Positions 41,758 through 50,870 are shown, numbered from the stretch's first letter. The stretch is 64,000 nucleotides of DNA from Bacteroidales bacterium (GCA_028708845.1 JAQVXZ010000009.1:1-64000); one strand, 5' to 3'. A program made the numbers and translations. The notes: generated by a model not told the origin, from the letters alone.

Positions 41758-43275
41758 ATGAAGAAGATTAAGAGCGCATTAGTTTCAGTATTTTACAAAG
41801 ATGGACTTGAGGAGATTGTAAGAAAGCTAGACGAGTTGGGAATAACAATTTATTCAACCGGAGGAACATATAGTTTTATTGAAGGATTAGGAATTAAGCC
41901 TATTTCTGTTGAAACACTAACAGGTTATCCTTCTATCCTTGGAGGTAGGGTTAAAACTCTACACCCACAAGTTATGGGAGGGATTCTTAACCGTAGAGAT
42001 AACGAGCAAGATAAAAAAGAGATATTAGAGTATGGTATTCCTGAAATAGATTTAGTTATTGTTGACCTCTACCCTTTTGAAAAGACCGTTTCATCAGATG
42101 CTAAGGAGGAAGATATTATTGAGAAAATAGATATTGGTGGCATTTCTCTAATTAGAGCTTGTGCAAAGAACTTCAACGATGTTATCATTGTTCCATCTGT
42201 TGACTACTATACTGAGTTCTTAGATATACTTAATGAAAAGCAAGGCATCACAGACCTATCAACAAGAAGAAGATTTGCAACCTATGCTTTTGAAGTTTCT
42301 TCTCACTACGACACTGCAATATTCAATTATTTCAATCAAGAAATAAAAATACCTATTTTCAAGAAGAGTTTTTCAAATGTAAAGACTCTTCGTTATGGAG
42401 AAAACCCACATCAAAAAGGAATGTTCTTTGGCGACCTTGATGCTTGCTTTGAACAGTTCAATGGTAAGGAGATTTCATATAATAATATAGGAGATATTGA
42501 TGCAGCTTGCTCTTTGATTGATGACTTTGAAGACACAACCTTTGCTATCATCAAACATACTAATGCTTGTGGCTTAGCAAGTAGAAACACTTTAAAACAA
42601 TCATACCTAGATGCACTTGAGGCCGATCCTCTATCAGCTTTTGGAGGTGTTTTAGTAACTAATAGAACTATAGATATTGAAACAGCACAAGAGATGAATA
42701 AGCTATTTATGGAAATCTGCATAGCACCAGACTATAGTAAGGAAGCATTAGACTTATTAAAGTCAAAGAAGAACAGGATACTACTAAAACGTAAGCAAAT
42801 TAAAAACGAAACTATTCAGTTCCGCTCGGCACTAAATGGGATAATGGTACAAGATAAAGACTTAGTGGTTGAGAAAGCTGAGACAATGGAAAGCGTTACC
42901 TCTACCCCACTTACAAAAGAACAAAAACAAGACCTTAGTTTTGCAAATAGAATTGTGAAACATACCAAATCAAATGCAATTGTGCTTGTAAAGAACAATC
43001 AATTAATAGCATCAGGAACAGGACAGACCTCAAGAATAGATGCCCTAAACCAAGCAATTGAAAAAGCAAAACACTTTGGCTTTGACCTTAATGGTGCTGT
43101 TATGGCATCCGACGCCTTCTTCCCTTTCCCTGACTGTGTTGAGATAGCTCATAATGCAGGAATAGTTGCAATTGTTCACCCTGGGGGAAGCGTTAACGAT
43201 CAAAAATCAATTGATTATTGTGAGCAAAACAATATGGCTATGACCTTAACAGGCTATCGTCATTTTAAACATTAA
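41758..43275 (+). CDS. purH: Bifunctional AICAR formyltransferase / IMP cyclohydrolase
   Basis: Carries out the last two steps of de novo IMP synthesis. The N-terminal MGS-like IMP cyclohydrolase domain (1-200) has SALVSVFYKDGLEEIVRKL, YSTGGTYSFIEG and GGRVKTLHP; the AICAR formyltransferase domain has LRYGENPHQK, IIKHTNACGLAS and the C-terminal AFFPFPDCVEIAHNAGIVAIVHPGGSVND. The usual KHxNPCG motif reads KHTNACG. The ATG at 41758 is chosen over a TTG at 41740 because it follows AAAAGAGTGAAG and gives the standard start. It follows pfkA by 38 bases. Confidence 0.96.
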   Translation: MKKIKSALVSVFYKDGLEEIVRKLDELGITIYSTGGTYSFIEGLGIKPISVETLTGYPSILGGRVKTLHPQVMGGILNRRDNEQDKKEILEYGIPEIDLVIVDLYPFEKTVSSDAKEEDIIEKIDIGGISLIRACAKNFNDVIIVPSVDYYTEFLDILNEKQGITDLSTRRRFATYAFEVSSHYDTAIFNYFNQEIKIPIFKKSFSNVKTLRYGENPHQKGMFFGDLDACFEQFNGKEISYNNIGDIDAACSLIDDFEDTTFAIIKHTNACGLASRNTLKQSYLDALEADPLSAFGGVLVTNRTIDIETAQEMNKLFMEICIAPDYSKEALDLLKSKKNRILLKRKQIKNETIQFRSALNGIMVQDKDLVVEKAETMESVTSTPLTKEQKQDLSFANRIVKHTKSNAIVLVKNNQLIASGTGQTSRIDALNQAIEKAKHFGFDLNGAVMASDAFFPFPDCVEIAHNAGIVAIVHPGGSVNDQKSIDYCEQNNMAMTLTGYRHFKH

Positions 43276-43381
43276 TCATAAAAGCAAGTAAATAAAAATA
43301 ATGATGTAACTGTTTGGTGTGATTTGCGTAAAAACTGCAAACATTATAAAGAGGAACAAAAAAAGGAATAGATAAAAAATT

Positions 43382-44404
43382 ATGGGTTTATTTTCATTTT
43401 TAACAAGAGAAGTAGCAATAGACTTAGGCACTGCCAACTCAGTAATTATCTTTAATGATAAGGTTGTAGTTGATGAGCCTTCTATTGTGGCGAAAGACAG
43501 AAGAACTAATAAGATCATTGCAATTGGTAAAAAAGCTATGCAAATGCATGGTAGAACCCACCAAAATATAGAAACAATAAGACCTTTAAGAGATGGTGTT
43601 ATTGCAGACTTTGAGACAGCAAACCAATTGATTAGAGAGTTAATCAAGATGATTAATGTTAGAAAATCAATTATTCCACCAGCACTAAAAATGGTTATCT
43701 GTATACCTTCTGGGATTACCAACGTTGAGGAAAGAGCTGTTAGAGATGCAGCTGAGCAAGCAGGAGCAAAGGAAGTTAAGTTAATACATGAACCAATGGC
43801 AGCCGCAATTGGAATTGGTATTGATGTCTTAGAACCAGTTGGGAATATGATTGTTGATATCGGTGGGGGAACTTCCGAAATTGCAGTTATAGCTCTTGGA
43901 GGTATTGTATGTAACAAATCAATTCGCATTGCAGGTGATGAATTCAATCAAGATATTATAGAATATATGCGCAAGCAACATAATATTAATATTGGAGAAA
44001 GAATGGCAGAGCAAATAAAGATAGGTGTTGGAGCCGCTATTCCAGACCTTGAAACCCCACCAGATGACTATGCAGTTCAAGGAAGGGATGTTTTGACAGG
44101 AATTCCAAAAGAGATATTAGTTAACTACAAAGAAATAGCTCACGCCTTAGACAAATCAATTGCAAAGATAGAAAGTGCAGTCTTAGAAGCCCTAGCTCTA
44201 ACACCACCCGAACTTGCATCTGACATATTCCACACAGGCATTTATTTAGCTGGAGGAGGTTCCCTTCTAAGAGGATTAGACAAACGTATCTCTGCAAAAA
44301 CCAAACTAACAGTTCACGTAGCAGACGACCCACTTCGTGCAGTTGCAAGAGGAACAGGTATAGCACTTAGAAACTACGATAAGTTTACTTTCTTAATAAA
44401 ATAA
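43382..44404 (+). CDS. mreB: Rod shape-determining actin homologue MreB
   Basis: 340 residues of the bacterial actin family. It has phosphate-1 EVAIDLGTANSVI, the DGVIADFE segment, phosphate-2 IVDIGGGTSEIAVI and the adenosine motif GIYLAGGGSLLRG. MreB filaments on the inner membrane guide peptidoglycan synthesis in rod-shaped cells. Usual partners mreC and mreD do not follow; a terminator and then REP-like DNA come next. In many Bacteroidota purH-mreB-mreC are neighbours, so the break after mreB may reflect insertion of the accessory block at 44.5-46 kb. Confidence 0.96.
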   Translation: MGLFSFLTREVAIDLGTANSVIIFNDKVVVDEPSIVAKDRRTNKIIAIGKKAMQMHGRTHQNIETIRPLRDGVIADFETANQLIRELIKMINVRKSIIPPALKMVICIPSGITNVEERAVRDAAEQAGAKEVKLIHEPMAAAIGIGIDVLEPVGNMIVDIGGGTSEIAVIALGGIVCNKSIRIAGDEFNQDIIEYMRKQHNINIGERMAEQIKIGVGAAIPDLETPPDDYAVQGRDVLTGIPKEILVNYKEIAHALDKSIAKIESAVLEALALTPPELASDIFHTGIYLAGGGSLLRGLDKRISAKTKLTVHVADDPLRAVARGTGIALRNYDKFTFLIK

Positions 44405-44430
44405 GATAGTTCATAACAAGAATACACAAA

Positions 44431-44466
44431 GAAAGGGAGTTGATTTTATTATCAATTCCCTTTTTC
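44431..44466 (+). terminator. Terminator of the mreB operon
   Basis: A 12-bp stem with one G-T pair (AAAGGGAGTTGA with TCAATTCCCTTT) is followed by a T-run, 27 bases past the mreB stop. Confidence 0.8.
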
Positions 44467-44581
44467 TATTTCTCCATCATGCAGGATATATTCTTATTGT
44501 TAAAATAGATTGCTTGCATTATCTTGACATTCTTTTCCATTACTGATTACTAATCTATTTACCGTTTGCCTTAGTAAGACT

Positions 44582-44737
44582 CCGTCGTGCGGGATTTGTA
44601 ATCTCGCACTTCTTTACTATTAGGATTTTCAATCCGATACTTATTCATATTTCTTTGCATTATCTTGACTTTGTTTATATTACGGATTACAAATCCTAAT
44701 AGTAATGATGAGGTGGAGTGCAAATCCACCTCGACGG
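44582..44737. repeat. REP/MITE-like multi-hairpin element, copy E3
   Basis: A 156-bp element with CCGTCG at the left and CGACGG at the right. Inside are a GTGCGGGATT...CTCGCAC hairpin, a TATTAGGATT...AATCCTAATA long-range pairing with AATCCGATA against TACGGATT, and a GAGGTGGA...TCCACCTC hairpin. E4 (45530-45740) is a close copy in direct orientation. No coding capacity is credible. Confidence 0.8.
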
Positions 44738-44787
44738 AATTACTTACATCATCAACTACAAATCTGATACACTACCCACTACCGACA

Positions 44788-45504
44788 CTACCATTCATAT
44801 TTTACGCCCCTATCACCCGCATCATAAGGACCATTAATTGGAAAAATAAATTCAGAAGAACATATTATCTTATTATTTTTATCAATAAAATATGAATTGA
44901 TTACTATTTGATTTAGATAATAACCTAATTCTCCTTCTTTAAATTCATACGCTCCATCTAATATATCAATTTTCAAATCTCTTAATAATTGTTTTATAGG
45001 TATTTTAATTGGGGATAAGATATTTTTCCCAGAAAATAGAATCTTATATGTATCTTTCAAATCAATCTCTTGATTCAATAAAAGAATAGGCTTTGATAGC
45101 ATAGGATTAATAACATTATAACTATCTTGATATAATCCATATTTAAAACTAAGTTCTGATTTTATTCTAATTTTCTCTCCTTTTTTGATAGAATCTTCTT
45201 CCAAAGCTGTTGAAAGACCGATATCTAAATCAATTATTAATATTTCTGGAATCTTTTTTGATTTATCCGAATTTACTTTTTCCCAAAAATCAACAAATAA
45301 AGAATCAGGAATTGATTCAGGGGAGATATCATTTTCATAATACCAGTAATCTTTAAAATATGTTATTTTTGTTGAATCACTTTTATAATTACTGTATAAA
45401 GTAGGTTTAATTTTCCAATATCTACAAACAAAATCTTGATTTGACTGAGCAGAAATATTATTTGCTATAAAAAGGATAGTAATTAATGTTAATTTTATTT
45501 TCAT
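44788..45504 (-). CDS. Secreted protein of unknown function between REP elements
   Basis: 238 residues with a signal peptide (LTLITILFIANNISAQ). No known motif is recognised. It has mixed alpha/beta composition and many short strands (KITYFKDYWYYENDI; EILIIDLDIGLSTAL; LGYYLNQIVINSYFIDKNNKII), and two cysteines (VCRYW near the start, ICSSE near the end) that could pair. It is bracketed by direct copies of the same REP-like element, E3 and E4, and its AT-rich codons are like those of other accessory genes here. It may be an inserted cargo gene between mreB and corA. Confidence 0.65.
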   Translation of the reverse strand: MKIKLTLITILFIANNISAQSNQDFVCRYWKIKPTLYSNYKSDSTKITYFKDYWYYENDISPESIPDSLFVDFWEKVNSDKSKKIPEILIIDLDIGLSTALEEDSIKKGEKIRIKSELSFKYGLYQDSYNVINPMLSKPILLLNQEIDLKDTYKILFSGKNILSPIKIPIKQLLRDLKIDILDGAYEFKEGELGYYLNQIVINSYFIDKNNKIICSSEFIFPINGPYDAGDRGVKYEW

Positions 45505-45529
45505 ACTTTACTGTTTTTTGTCTATTATT

Positions 45530-45740
45530 CCGTCGTGCGGGATTTGTAATTCCGCACTTCTTTACTATTAGGATTTTCAATCCGATACTTATTTATATTT
45601 CTTTGCATTATTTTGACTTTGTTTATATTACGTATTACATCATCGGCTTGCCGCTTGCCTTAGCAAGAATCCTAATAGCAATTAAGAGGTGGAATACTTA
45701 TCGGTTTACCGCTTGCAAGGCAAGTAATCCACCTCGACGG
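45530..45740. repeat. REP/MITE-like multi-hairpin element, copy E4
   Basis: A direct copy of E3: the first 110 bases match closely, including CCGTCG and TATTAGGATTTTCAATCCGATAC. It is longer because of extra GCTTGCCTTAGCAAG and TTATCGGTTTACCGCTTGC words, and ends CCACCTCGACGG. A long open frame crosses it but is only the repeat read as protein. Confidence 0.8.
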
Positions 45741-45955
45741 ATGTATTGTATTTCTCTTTCACGCGTCAAAGATAGGAAATTGTTTTGGAATAGATTGCAA
45801 TGTTTATTGGAAAAGTTAAAAATAATGGGTACTACTTACTTATTTTATGGTTGAGGGGGATAGAAATTGAGGGGGAATAAGGGAAAAGAATTACAAAACT
45901 AAGGAATAATCTTGTAATTCAAAGGTTTAGTTTAGTAAAACAAAGTAATAATTGA

Positions 45956-46021
45956 GTAAGGTGGCAGGTTACTCATAGTAAGGTGGCGGGTTACTGGTAG
46001 TAAGGTGGCAGGTTACTGAAA
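45956..46021. repeat. Three tandem 22-bp repeats
   Basis: Units GTAAGGTGGCAGGTTACTCATA, at 45956-45977, 45978-45999 and 46000-46021, differ at one to four positions. Each unit has GTAA...TTAC ends and so is partly palindromic. No gene crosses it. Confidence 0.85.
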
Positions 46022-46105
46022 TGAAACGCTGTTTTAGGAAATCCTTTCTTTGATTTAAGAAATTCTTTCAGCGTTTTAATTATTTATTACAGCGATTCAT
46101 TTTCA
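46022..46105. repeat. AAACGAAG-family repeat cluster 5
   Basis: ATGAAACGCTGTTTTA, then TTTCTTTGATTTAAG, TTCAGCGTTTTAATT and CAGCGATTCATTTTC. It directly follows the 22-bp tandem repeat and precedes the corA stop. Confidence 0.6.
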
Positions 46106-46137
46106 CAAGACTTTGAAACAGTATTTTGGCTTAGTTA

Positions 46138-47055
46138 TTATAGCCAACGTTTCTTTTTGAACCAGATTAGGAAACCTATTGCCAGGATAACCATAAGTGC
46201 CATAATGCCTTCGAAAACCCATTTGTCATTCATAAATGGAAGCATGACGTTCATTCCGTAGATTCCAGAAAGTAGTGTTAGTGGGAGCATAATGGTTGAG
46301 ATAAAGGTTAGTATCTTCATTATCTCGTTGGTTTTGTTGGTTTGTAGGGAATCAAAGGTTTTGGATAAGCCTTCAATTAGCTCTCCATAGTCTTCAATTA
46401 AGTCAAACATCTTTTGATACTGGTCTAATATATTTCCCCAGTAATCTTCCATATCTTCTTCATACCCTTTTATTCCCCCTGATTCAAACTTGTGGAATAC
46501 CCTAACTTGAGGTTTAAAGGTGGTGTTTAGGGATATGATATTCTTTCTTGTTATTGATAATTGCTCAATTACCTTTTCTGATTTCTTGGTGAAGATATCG
46601 TAATTTATGCCGTCAACCTCTGTTCCTATTCTAAGGATTAGGGTATAGGTTTCGACCATTAATCTATCTAATATATTATAAAGAAGACTATCTGAGCTTT
46701 CTATTATCTCTGCTAAGTCTTCGCTATGTGTTTCTTTCTTTTCTTTAAGGTCTTTGAATAGGTTTTTCACAACCCAGTGCGAGCGACCAATGGTTACGAT
46801 ATAGTCTTTACCCCAAAATATTTTTACTTCCTTAACTCTAATAAATTTATTTGCTTTATCGAAAAATGGGAAATGAAGTACAAGGAAGTAATAGTCGTCG
46901 TATTCGTCAATCTTTGGACGCTGGTTAACCGATCGGCAGTCCTCAATGTCAAGAGGGTGAAATTCGTATTCTTCTATAAGATAATCAAAATCTTCTTCAC
47001 TTGGGTTAAGGATATGCAACCACTTAACGTTCTCAAAATTTATAGTTTCTATCAT
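46138..47055 (-). CDS. corA: CorA family magnesium/cobalt transporter
   Basis: 305 residues. The large N-terminal cytoplasmic domain (1-240) ends in a long helix (EGLSKTFDSLQTNKTNEI), followed by two membrane helices. The signature GIYGMNV, with the GMN selectivity motif, is at the end of the first, and the second is WVFEGIMALMVILAIGFLIWF. CorA pentamers take up Mg2+ along its gradient. An unusually strong ribosome-binding site (GGAGGATATTGC) precedes the start at 47055, and a -7 element is at 47086-47093. Confidence 0.95.
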   Translation of the reverse strand: MIETINFENVKWLHILNPSEEDFDYLIEEYEFHPLDIEDCRSVNQRPKIDEYDDYYFLVLHFPFFDKANKFIRVKEVKIFWGKDYIVTIGRSHWVVKNLFKDLKEKKETHSEDLAEIIESSDSLLYNILDRLMVETYTLILRIGTEVDGINYDIFTKKSEKVIEQLSITRKNIISLNTTFKPQVRVFHKFESGGIKGYEEDMEDYWGNILDQYQKMFDLIEDYGELIEGLSKTFDSLQTNKTNEIMKILTFISTIMLPLTLLSGIYGMNVMLPFMNDKWVFEGIMALMVILAIGFLIWFKKKRWL

Positions 47056-47085
47056 GCAATATCCTCCTTTCTAAAAAATGCTTTG

Positions 47086-47093
47086 CAAAAATA
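47086..47093 (-). promoter_or_regulatory. -7 promoter element of corA
   Basis: The minus strand reads TATTTTTG, an exact TAnnTTTG match about 31 bases upstream of the start codon. Confidence 0.6.
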
Positions 47094-47186
47094 GGAAAAA
47101 AATGGTAAACAACAACACTATACTATGAATAAAATAAATTTTCACTTCATTTTTGCTCTTAAGTTTTTTCTTTATTATTTATTTTA

Positions 47187-47194
47187 TACCTTTG
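47187..47194 (+). promoter_or_regulatory. -7 promoter element of the pgk operon
   Basis: TACCTTTG, an exact TAnnTTTG match. The predicted leader to pgk is about 140 bases. Confidence 0.5.
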
Positions 47195-47340
47195 TAGTCA
47201 AATAAGAAATGAATTAACAAAATAGATTATTTAAGTTTCTGCTAATTGTTTAGTAATGGCTAACTAGAATTTATGCTATTATCAAAAAAGGATAGAAACT
47301 TATAAGAAATAGAGTATAATAACTAAAAACAACCAAGGAT

Positions 47341-48534
47341 ATGAAATCAATAAACGACGTAAACTTCAAAGGAAAAAAGGTATTATTAAGAGTTGACTTT
47401 AATGTGCCTTTGAATGAGAGAAAAGAAATAACTGATGATACACGTATGCGTGAGTCTATGCCTACGATAAAGAAATTACTTAATGATGGGGCTGCTCTTA
47501 TTATTATGGCTCACTTTGGAAGACCTAAGAAGGGTGGTTTTGAGGAAGAGTTCTCATTGAATCCTGTTGCAAAGCATCTTTCTGAAATGTTAGGTAAGAG
47601 TGTTTTGTTTACACAAGAAATCCTTGTTGATAAAGTGGCTGGATTTACTGCTAACCTTGAGGATGGAGATGTTATGCTGCTTGAAAACATTCGTTTTTAC
47701 CCTGAGGAAACAAAGGGAGACGTTGCATTTGCTGAAAAGCTTGCTAAACTTGGAGATGCTTATGTTAATGATGCTTTTGGAACTGCTCACCGTGAACACG
47801 CTTCAACTGCAACTATAGCTCGCTTCTTCCCTAACGATAAGTATTTTGGTTTCCTTATGGAAAGCGAAGTGAAGAATCTTGAAAAGTTAATGAATAACCC
47901 TGATAAACCTTTCACCGCAATTGTTGGAGGTTCAAAGGTTAGTTCTAAGATTGATATTTTGAAAAACCTTGCTCCTATTGTTGATAATATAATAATTGGA
48001 GGTGGAATGACATATACCTTCCTTAAAGCAATGGGAATAAATATTGGAACTTCTATTTGCGAAGAAGATAAGGTTGAGATAGCAAAGGAACTAATGAAAG
48101 ATATGGAAAGGAATAATACTAAGCTTATTCTTCCAATTGATCATATTATTGCAGATAAGTTTAGCAATGATGCAAATACAAGAATGACCACAGACCAATC
48201 AATACCTGATGGCTTTATGGGAATGGATATTGGCGATAAATCAATAGAACTATTTAAGAATATTATTTTAGACTCCAAGACCATACTTTGGAACGGACCA
48301 ATGGGAGTTTTTGAAATGCCTTCATTTGCTAAAGGAACATTTGCTATTGCAGAATATATTGCAAAGGCTACAAAACAAGGAGCTTTCTCAGCAGTTGGTG
48401 GTGGAGATTCTGTTGCAGCAATCAATCAATCAGGATTTGCAAAAGATGTTTCTTATATCTCAACAGGCGGTGGAGCTATGTTAGAATATTTAGAAGGAAA
48501 AGTATTACCTGGAATTAAAGCGATAATTGATTAA
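47341..48534 (+). CDS. pgk: Phosphoglycerate kinase
   Basis: Glycolytic enzyme making ATP and 3-phosphoglycerate from 1,3-bisphosphoglycerate. The 397 residues have the N-terminal RVDFNVPLNE, AHFGRPK and ENIRFYPEETKGD segments with the substrate-binding arginines and histidines, the mid GGSKVSSKIDILKNL, and the C-terminal nucleotide-binding LWNGPMGVFE and GGGDSVAAI motifs. It heads a tight operon: SDR starts 4 bases later, then meaB, the META lipoprotein and priA. Confidence 0.97.
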   Translation: MKSINDVNFKGKKVLLRVDFNVPLNERKEITDDTRMRESMPTIKKLLNDGAALIIMAHFGRPKKGGFEEEFSLNPVAKHLSEMLGKSVLFTQEILVDKVAGFTANLEDGDVMLLENIRFYPEETKGDVAFAEKLAKLGDAYVNDAFGTAHREHASTATIARFFPNDKYFGFLMESEVKNLEKLMNNPDKPFTAIVGGSKVSSKIDILKNLAPIVDNIIIGGGMTYTFLKAMGINIGTSICEEDKVEIAKELMKDMERNNTKLILPIDHIIADKFSNDANTRMTTDQSIPDGFMGMDIGDKSIELFKNIILDSKTILWNGPMGVFEMPSFAKGTFAIAEYIAKATKQGAFSAVGGGDSVAAINQSGFAKDVSYISTGGGAMLEYLEGKVLPGIKAIID

Positions 48535-48537
48535 TAA

Positions 48538-49296
48538 ATGAATAAGATAGTTTGTATTAGTGGAGCAACATCTGGAATAGGATATTACTCAGCAGCTGAG
48601 TTTGCAAAGTTAGGATATAACCTTATTATTACTGGAAGAAGAAAAGAACGCTTAGTTGAAATTGAAAAAGAACTTAGAGATAAATACAAGGTTGACATTA
48701 TTGCTTTGAACTTCGACGTTAGAGTAAGAGAAGAGGTGGAAGAAAACCTAAACTCTTTGCCAAAAGATTGGAAAAATATCGATGTGTTAATTAATAACGC
48801 TGGTCTTGCAGCAGGTAAAGAACCAATCTTTGAAGGAGATTACCGTGATTGGGATCAGATGATAGATACTAATGTTAAGGGACTTCTCTATGTTTCAAGA
48901 GTTATTATTCCTTGGATGAAAGAAAGGGAGTCAGGTCATATAATCAATATTTGTTCAATTGCAGGTAAGGAAGTTTATGCAGAGGGTGCTGTTTACTGTG
49001 CTAGTAAGTCGGCAGTTAATTCCATTTCACAAGGGATGAGAATAGATTGTGCCCCATATAATATTAAGGTAACTAATATTTGTCCTGGTGCTGTTGAAAC
49101 AGAGTTTTCAATGGTTAGGTTTAAAGGGAATAAGGAAAAAGCTGATGCAACCTATAAGGGATATAAACCTCTAACGGGAGAAGATATTGCTAATACAATT
49201 GTGTATTGTGCTACATTGCCAAGCCATATTTGTATTAATGATTTACTAATAACTCCTACTGCACAAGCTAATGCAACAACTTTTAATAGAAAGTAA
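48538..49296 (+). CDS. Short-chain dehydrogenase/reductase (YdfG-like)
   Basis: 252 residues of the SDR fold. Cofactor motif TSGIGYYSA in CISGATSGIG, the NNAG motif (INNAGLAAG), the active-site serine region NICSIAGKEVY and YCASK with catalytic tyrosine and lysine are intact. The arginines after beta-2 (TGRRKERL) suggest NADP preference. It resembles the YdfG 3-hydroxy acid/serine dehydrogenase family. It is 4 bases after pgk and 6 before meaB. The natural substrate is not identifiable by sequence alone. Confidence 0.9.
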   Translation: MNKIVCISGATSGIGYYSAAEFAKLGYNLIITGRRKERLVEIEKELRDKYKVDIIALNFDVRVREEVEENLNSLPKDWKNIDVLINNAGLAAGKEPIFEGDYRDWDQMIDTNVKGLLYVSRVIIPWMKERESGHIINICSIAGKEVYAEGAVYCASKSAVNSISQGMRIDCAPYNIKVTNICPGAVETEFSMVRFKGNKEKADATYKGYKPLTGEDIANTIVYCATLPSHICINDLLITPTAQANATTFNRK

Positions 49297-49301
49297 AAAC
49301 A

Positions 49302-50411
49302 ATGTACGATAAAATAATTAACCCTGATGATAAACACTCTGCCCTAAAGGTTAGTCCTCCAATAGAGCAACCAGGGCAGGTTAATGAGGAATTTCTTAAA
49401 AGGCATGTTAAGACAAAAGAACTTAGCGTAGATGATTATGTTGATGGTATTTTAAGTAAGAATAGAACAATATTATCAAGAGCCATTACTTTGGTTGAAA
49501 GTTCAAGATATGACCACCAAGAAATTGCACAACAAATCATAGAACGCTGCCTTCCTCACGCAGGAAAGAGCATAAGATTAGGAATAACAGGAGTTCCAGG
49601 AGTTGGAAAGTCAACTGTTATTGATGTACTTGGAACTAACCTAACAAAGACAGGACATAAGGTAGCAGTGCTAGCAATTGACCCAAGCAGTGAAAGAAGC
49701 AAGGGCTCAATACTTGGAGATAAGACAAGGATGGAAGACCTATCAACTGACCCTAATGCTTTTATTCGTCCTTCTCCATCGGCAGGAAGTTTAGGTGGAG
49801 TTGCAAGAAAGACAAGAGAGATTATTATTCTTTGTGAGGCAGCAGGCTTCGATGTTGTTATTGTGGAAACTGTTGGTGTTGGACAATCGGAAATCGTTGC
49901 TCACTCTATGGTTGACTTCTTCCTACTTCTTCAACTGGCAAATGCTGGCGATGAACTACAAGGCATTAAGAGAGGAATTATGGAGATGGCTGATGCTATT
50001 GCAATTAATAAGGCTGAGGGCGAAAACAAACAAAAGGCAGAAATTTCAGCAGGGCAATATAGAAATGCTCTTCATCTTTTCCCAATGACAGAAAGCGGTT
50101 GGACGCCTAATGTATTTACTTGTTCTGCTTATGAGAATATAAATATTGATAAGATTTGGGAGACTGTTAACGATTATGTTATCCACACTAAGCAAAATAA
50201 CTATTTCTATAAGAGGAGGAATGAACAAAACCTTAAAATCCTTTCTGAATCAATAGATGCTCATCTAAAAGAAAGCTTCTATACTAGTCCTGATATTAAA
50301 GAAAAGATTCTTGCAGCTCAAAAGGATATACTAGAAGACAAGATTAGTGCTTATATTGCTGCACAAAAATTAATTGACGATTACTTCGCAGATATCAAAA
50401 ACAAAAAGTAA
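49302..50411 (+). CDS. meaB: Methylmalonyl-CoA mutase-associated GTPase MeaB
   Basis: G3E-family GTPase that loads and protects the adenosylcobalamin of methylmalonyl-CoA mutase. The 369 residues have the P-loop GVPGVGKST near 98-106, the loop AIDPSSERSKGSILGDKTRME, FIRPSPSAGSLGGV, and VETVGVGQSE. Methylmalonyl-CoA mutase is widely used in Bacteroidota for propionate and succinate metabolism but its genes are not in this window. It lies in the pgk-priA operon. Confidence 0.95.
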   Translation: MYDKIINPDDKHSALKVSPPIEQPGQVNEEFLKRHVKTKELSVDDYVDGILSKNRTILSRAITLVESSRYDHQEIAQQIIERCLPHAGKSIRLGITGVPGVGKSTVIDVLGTNLTKTGHKVAVLAIDPSSERSKGSILGDKTRMEDLSTDPNAFIRPSPSAGSLGGVARKTREIIILCEAAGFDVVIVETVGVGQSEIVAHSMVDFFLLLQLANAGDELQGIKRGIMEMADAIAINKAEGENKQKAEISAGQYRNALHLFPMTESGWTPNVFTCSAYENINIDKIWETVNDYVIHTKQNNYFYKRRNEQNLKILSESIDAHLKESFYTSPDIKEKILAAQKDILEDKISAYIAAQKLIDDYFADIKNKK

Positions 50412-50413
50412 TT

Positions 50414-50866
50414 ATGAGAAAGCAAGTATTATTAATAATATTATCAGTCTTTATATTTTCAAGTTGCAGTATCTTCAACCAGAGAGACTACCCAACCTAT
50501 GATAATGAAAAGCTTAACCAAACAATTGGCTTATATCAAACCGAATGGGAGCTAATAAAGATGGGCTCAACAAAACCTAAGCTAACAGATACTGATGAGA
50601 AAATTACTATTATATTTTCTAAAGACAACTCTCATATTGCTGGATTTAGTGGTTGCAATAGATATGGTGGACAATTCACTATTAAAAAGGATGTTCTAAG
50701 CTTTGAATCTTTGTTTTCAACAAAGATGGCTTGTCCTGAAATCAATATGAATTTTGAACATAACTATCTAAACACATTGGATAAAGTAACTGGCTATAAA
50801 ATTGTTGGAGATACTCTCTTCCTTAATAAGGGAGAAAGACCGGCATTGATATATATAGCAAAATAA
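50414..50866 (+). CDS. META (HslJ-like) domain lipoprotein
   Basis: 150 residues. The signal peptide and lipobox (VFIFSSC, cysteine near residue 18) mark it as a lipoprotein. The META domain runs from about 40 to 148: WELIKMGST, ITIIFSKDNSHIAGFSGCNRYGGQF, SFESLFSTKMACPE and DTLFLNKGERPALIYIAK. The two cysteines C75-C100 approximately (SGCN and MACPE) are the conserved pair of the HslJ family. HslJ-like proteins are linked to envelope stress and drug tolerance. It is 2 bases after meaB. Confidence 0.9.
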   Translation: MRKQVLLIILSVFIFSSCSIFNQRDYPTYDNEKLNQTIGLYQTEWELIKMGSTKPKLTDTDEKITIIFSKDNSHIAGFSGCNRYGGQFTIKKDVLSFESLFSTKMACPEINMNFEHNYLNTLDKVTGYKIVGDTLFLNKGERPALIYIAK

Positions 50867-50870
50867 TATA

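Noticed and set aside
43276-43947. A 223-residue open frame opposite mreB
   Set aside because: It is antisense to the start of mreB, whose own motifs are intact; the composition is that of a shadow.
44665-44895. A 76-residue plus-strand frame near REP element E3
   Set aside because: It overlaps the repeat and the end of the unknown secreted gene; no homology or start support.
45486-45854. A 122-residue open frame on the plus strand
   Set aside because: It spans REP-like element E4 and its residues are hairpin words read as protein; E3 does not keep the frame.
45956-46021. Possible CRISPR or minisatellite array
   Set aside because: Only three abutting 22-bp units with no spacers, so it is a plain tandem repeat.
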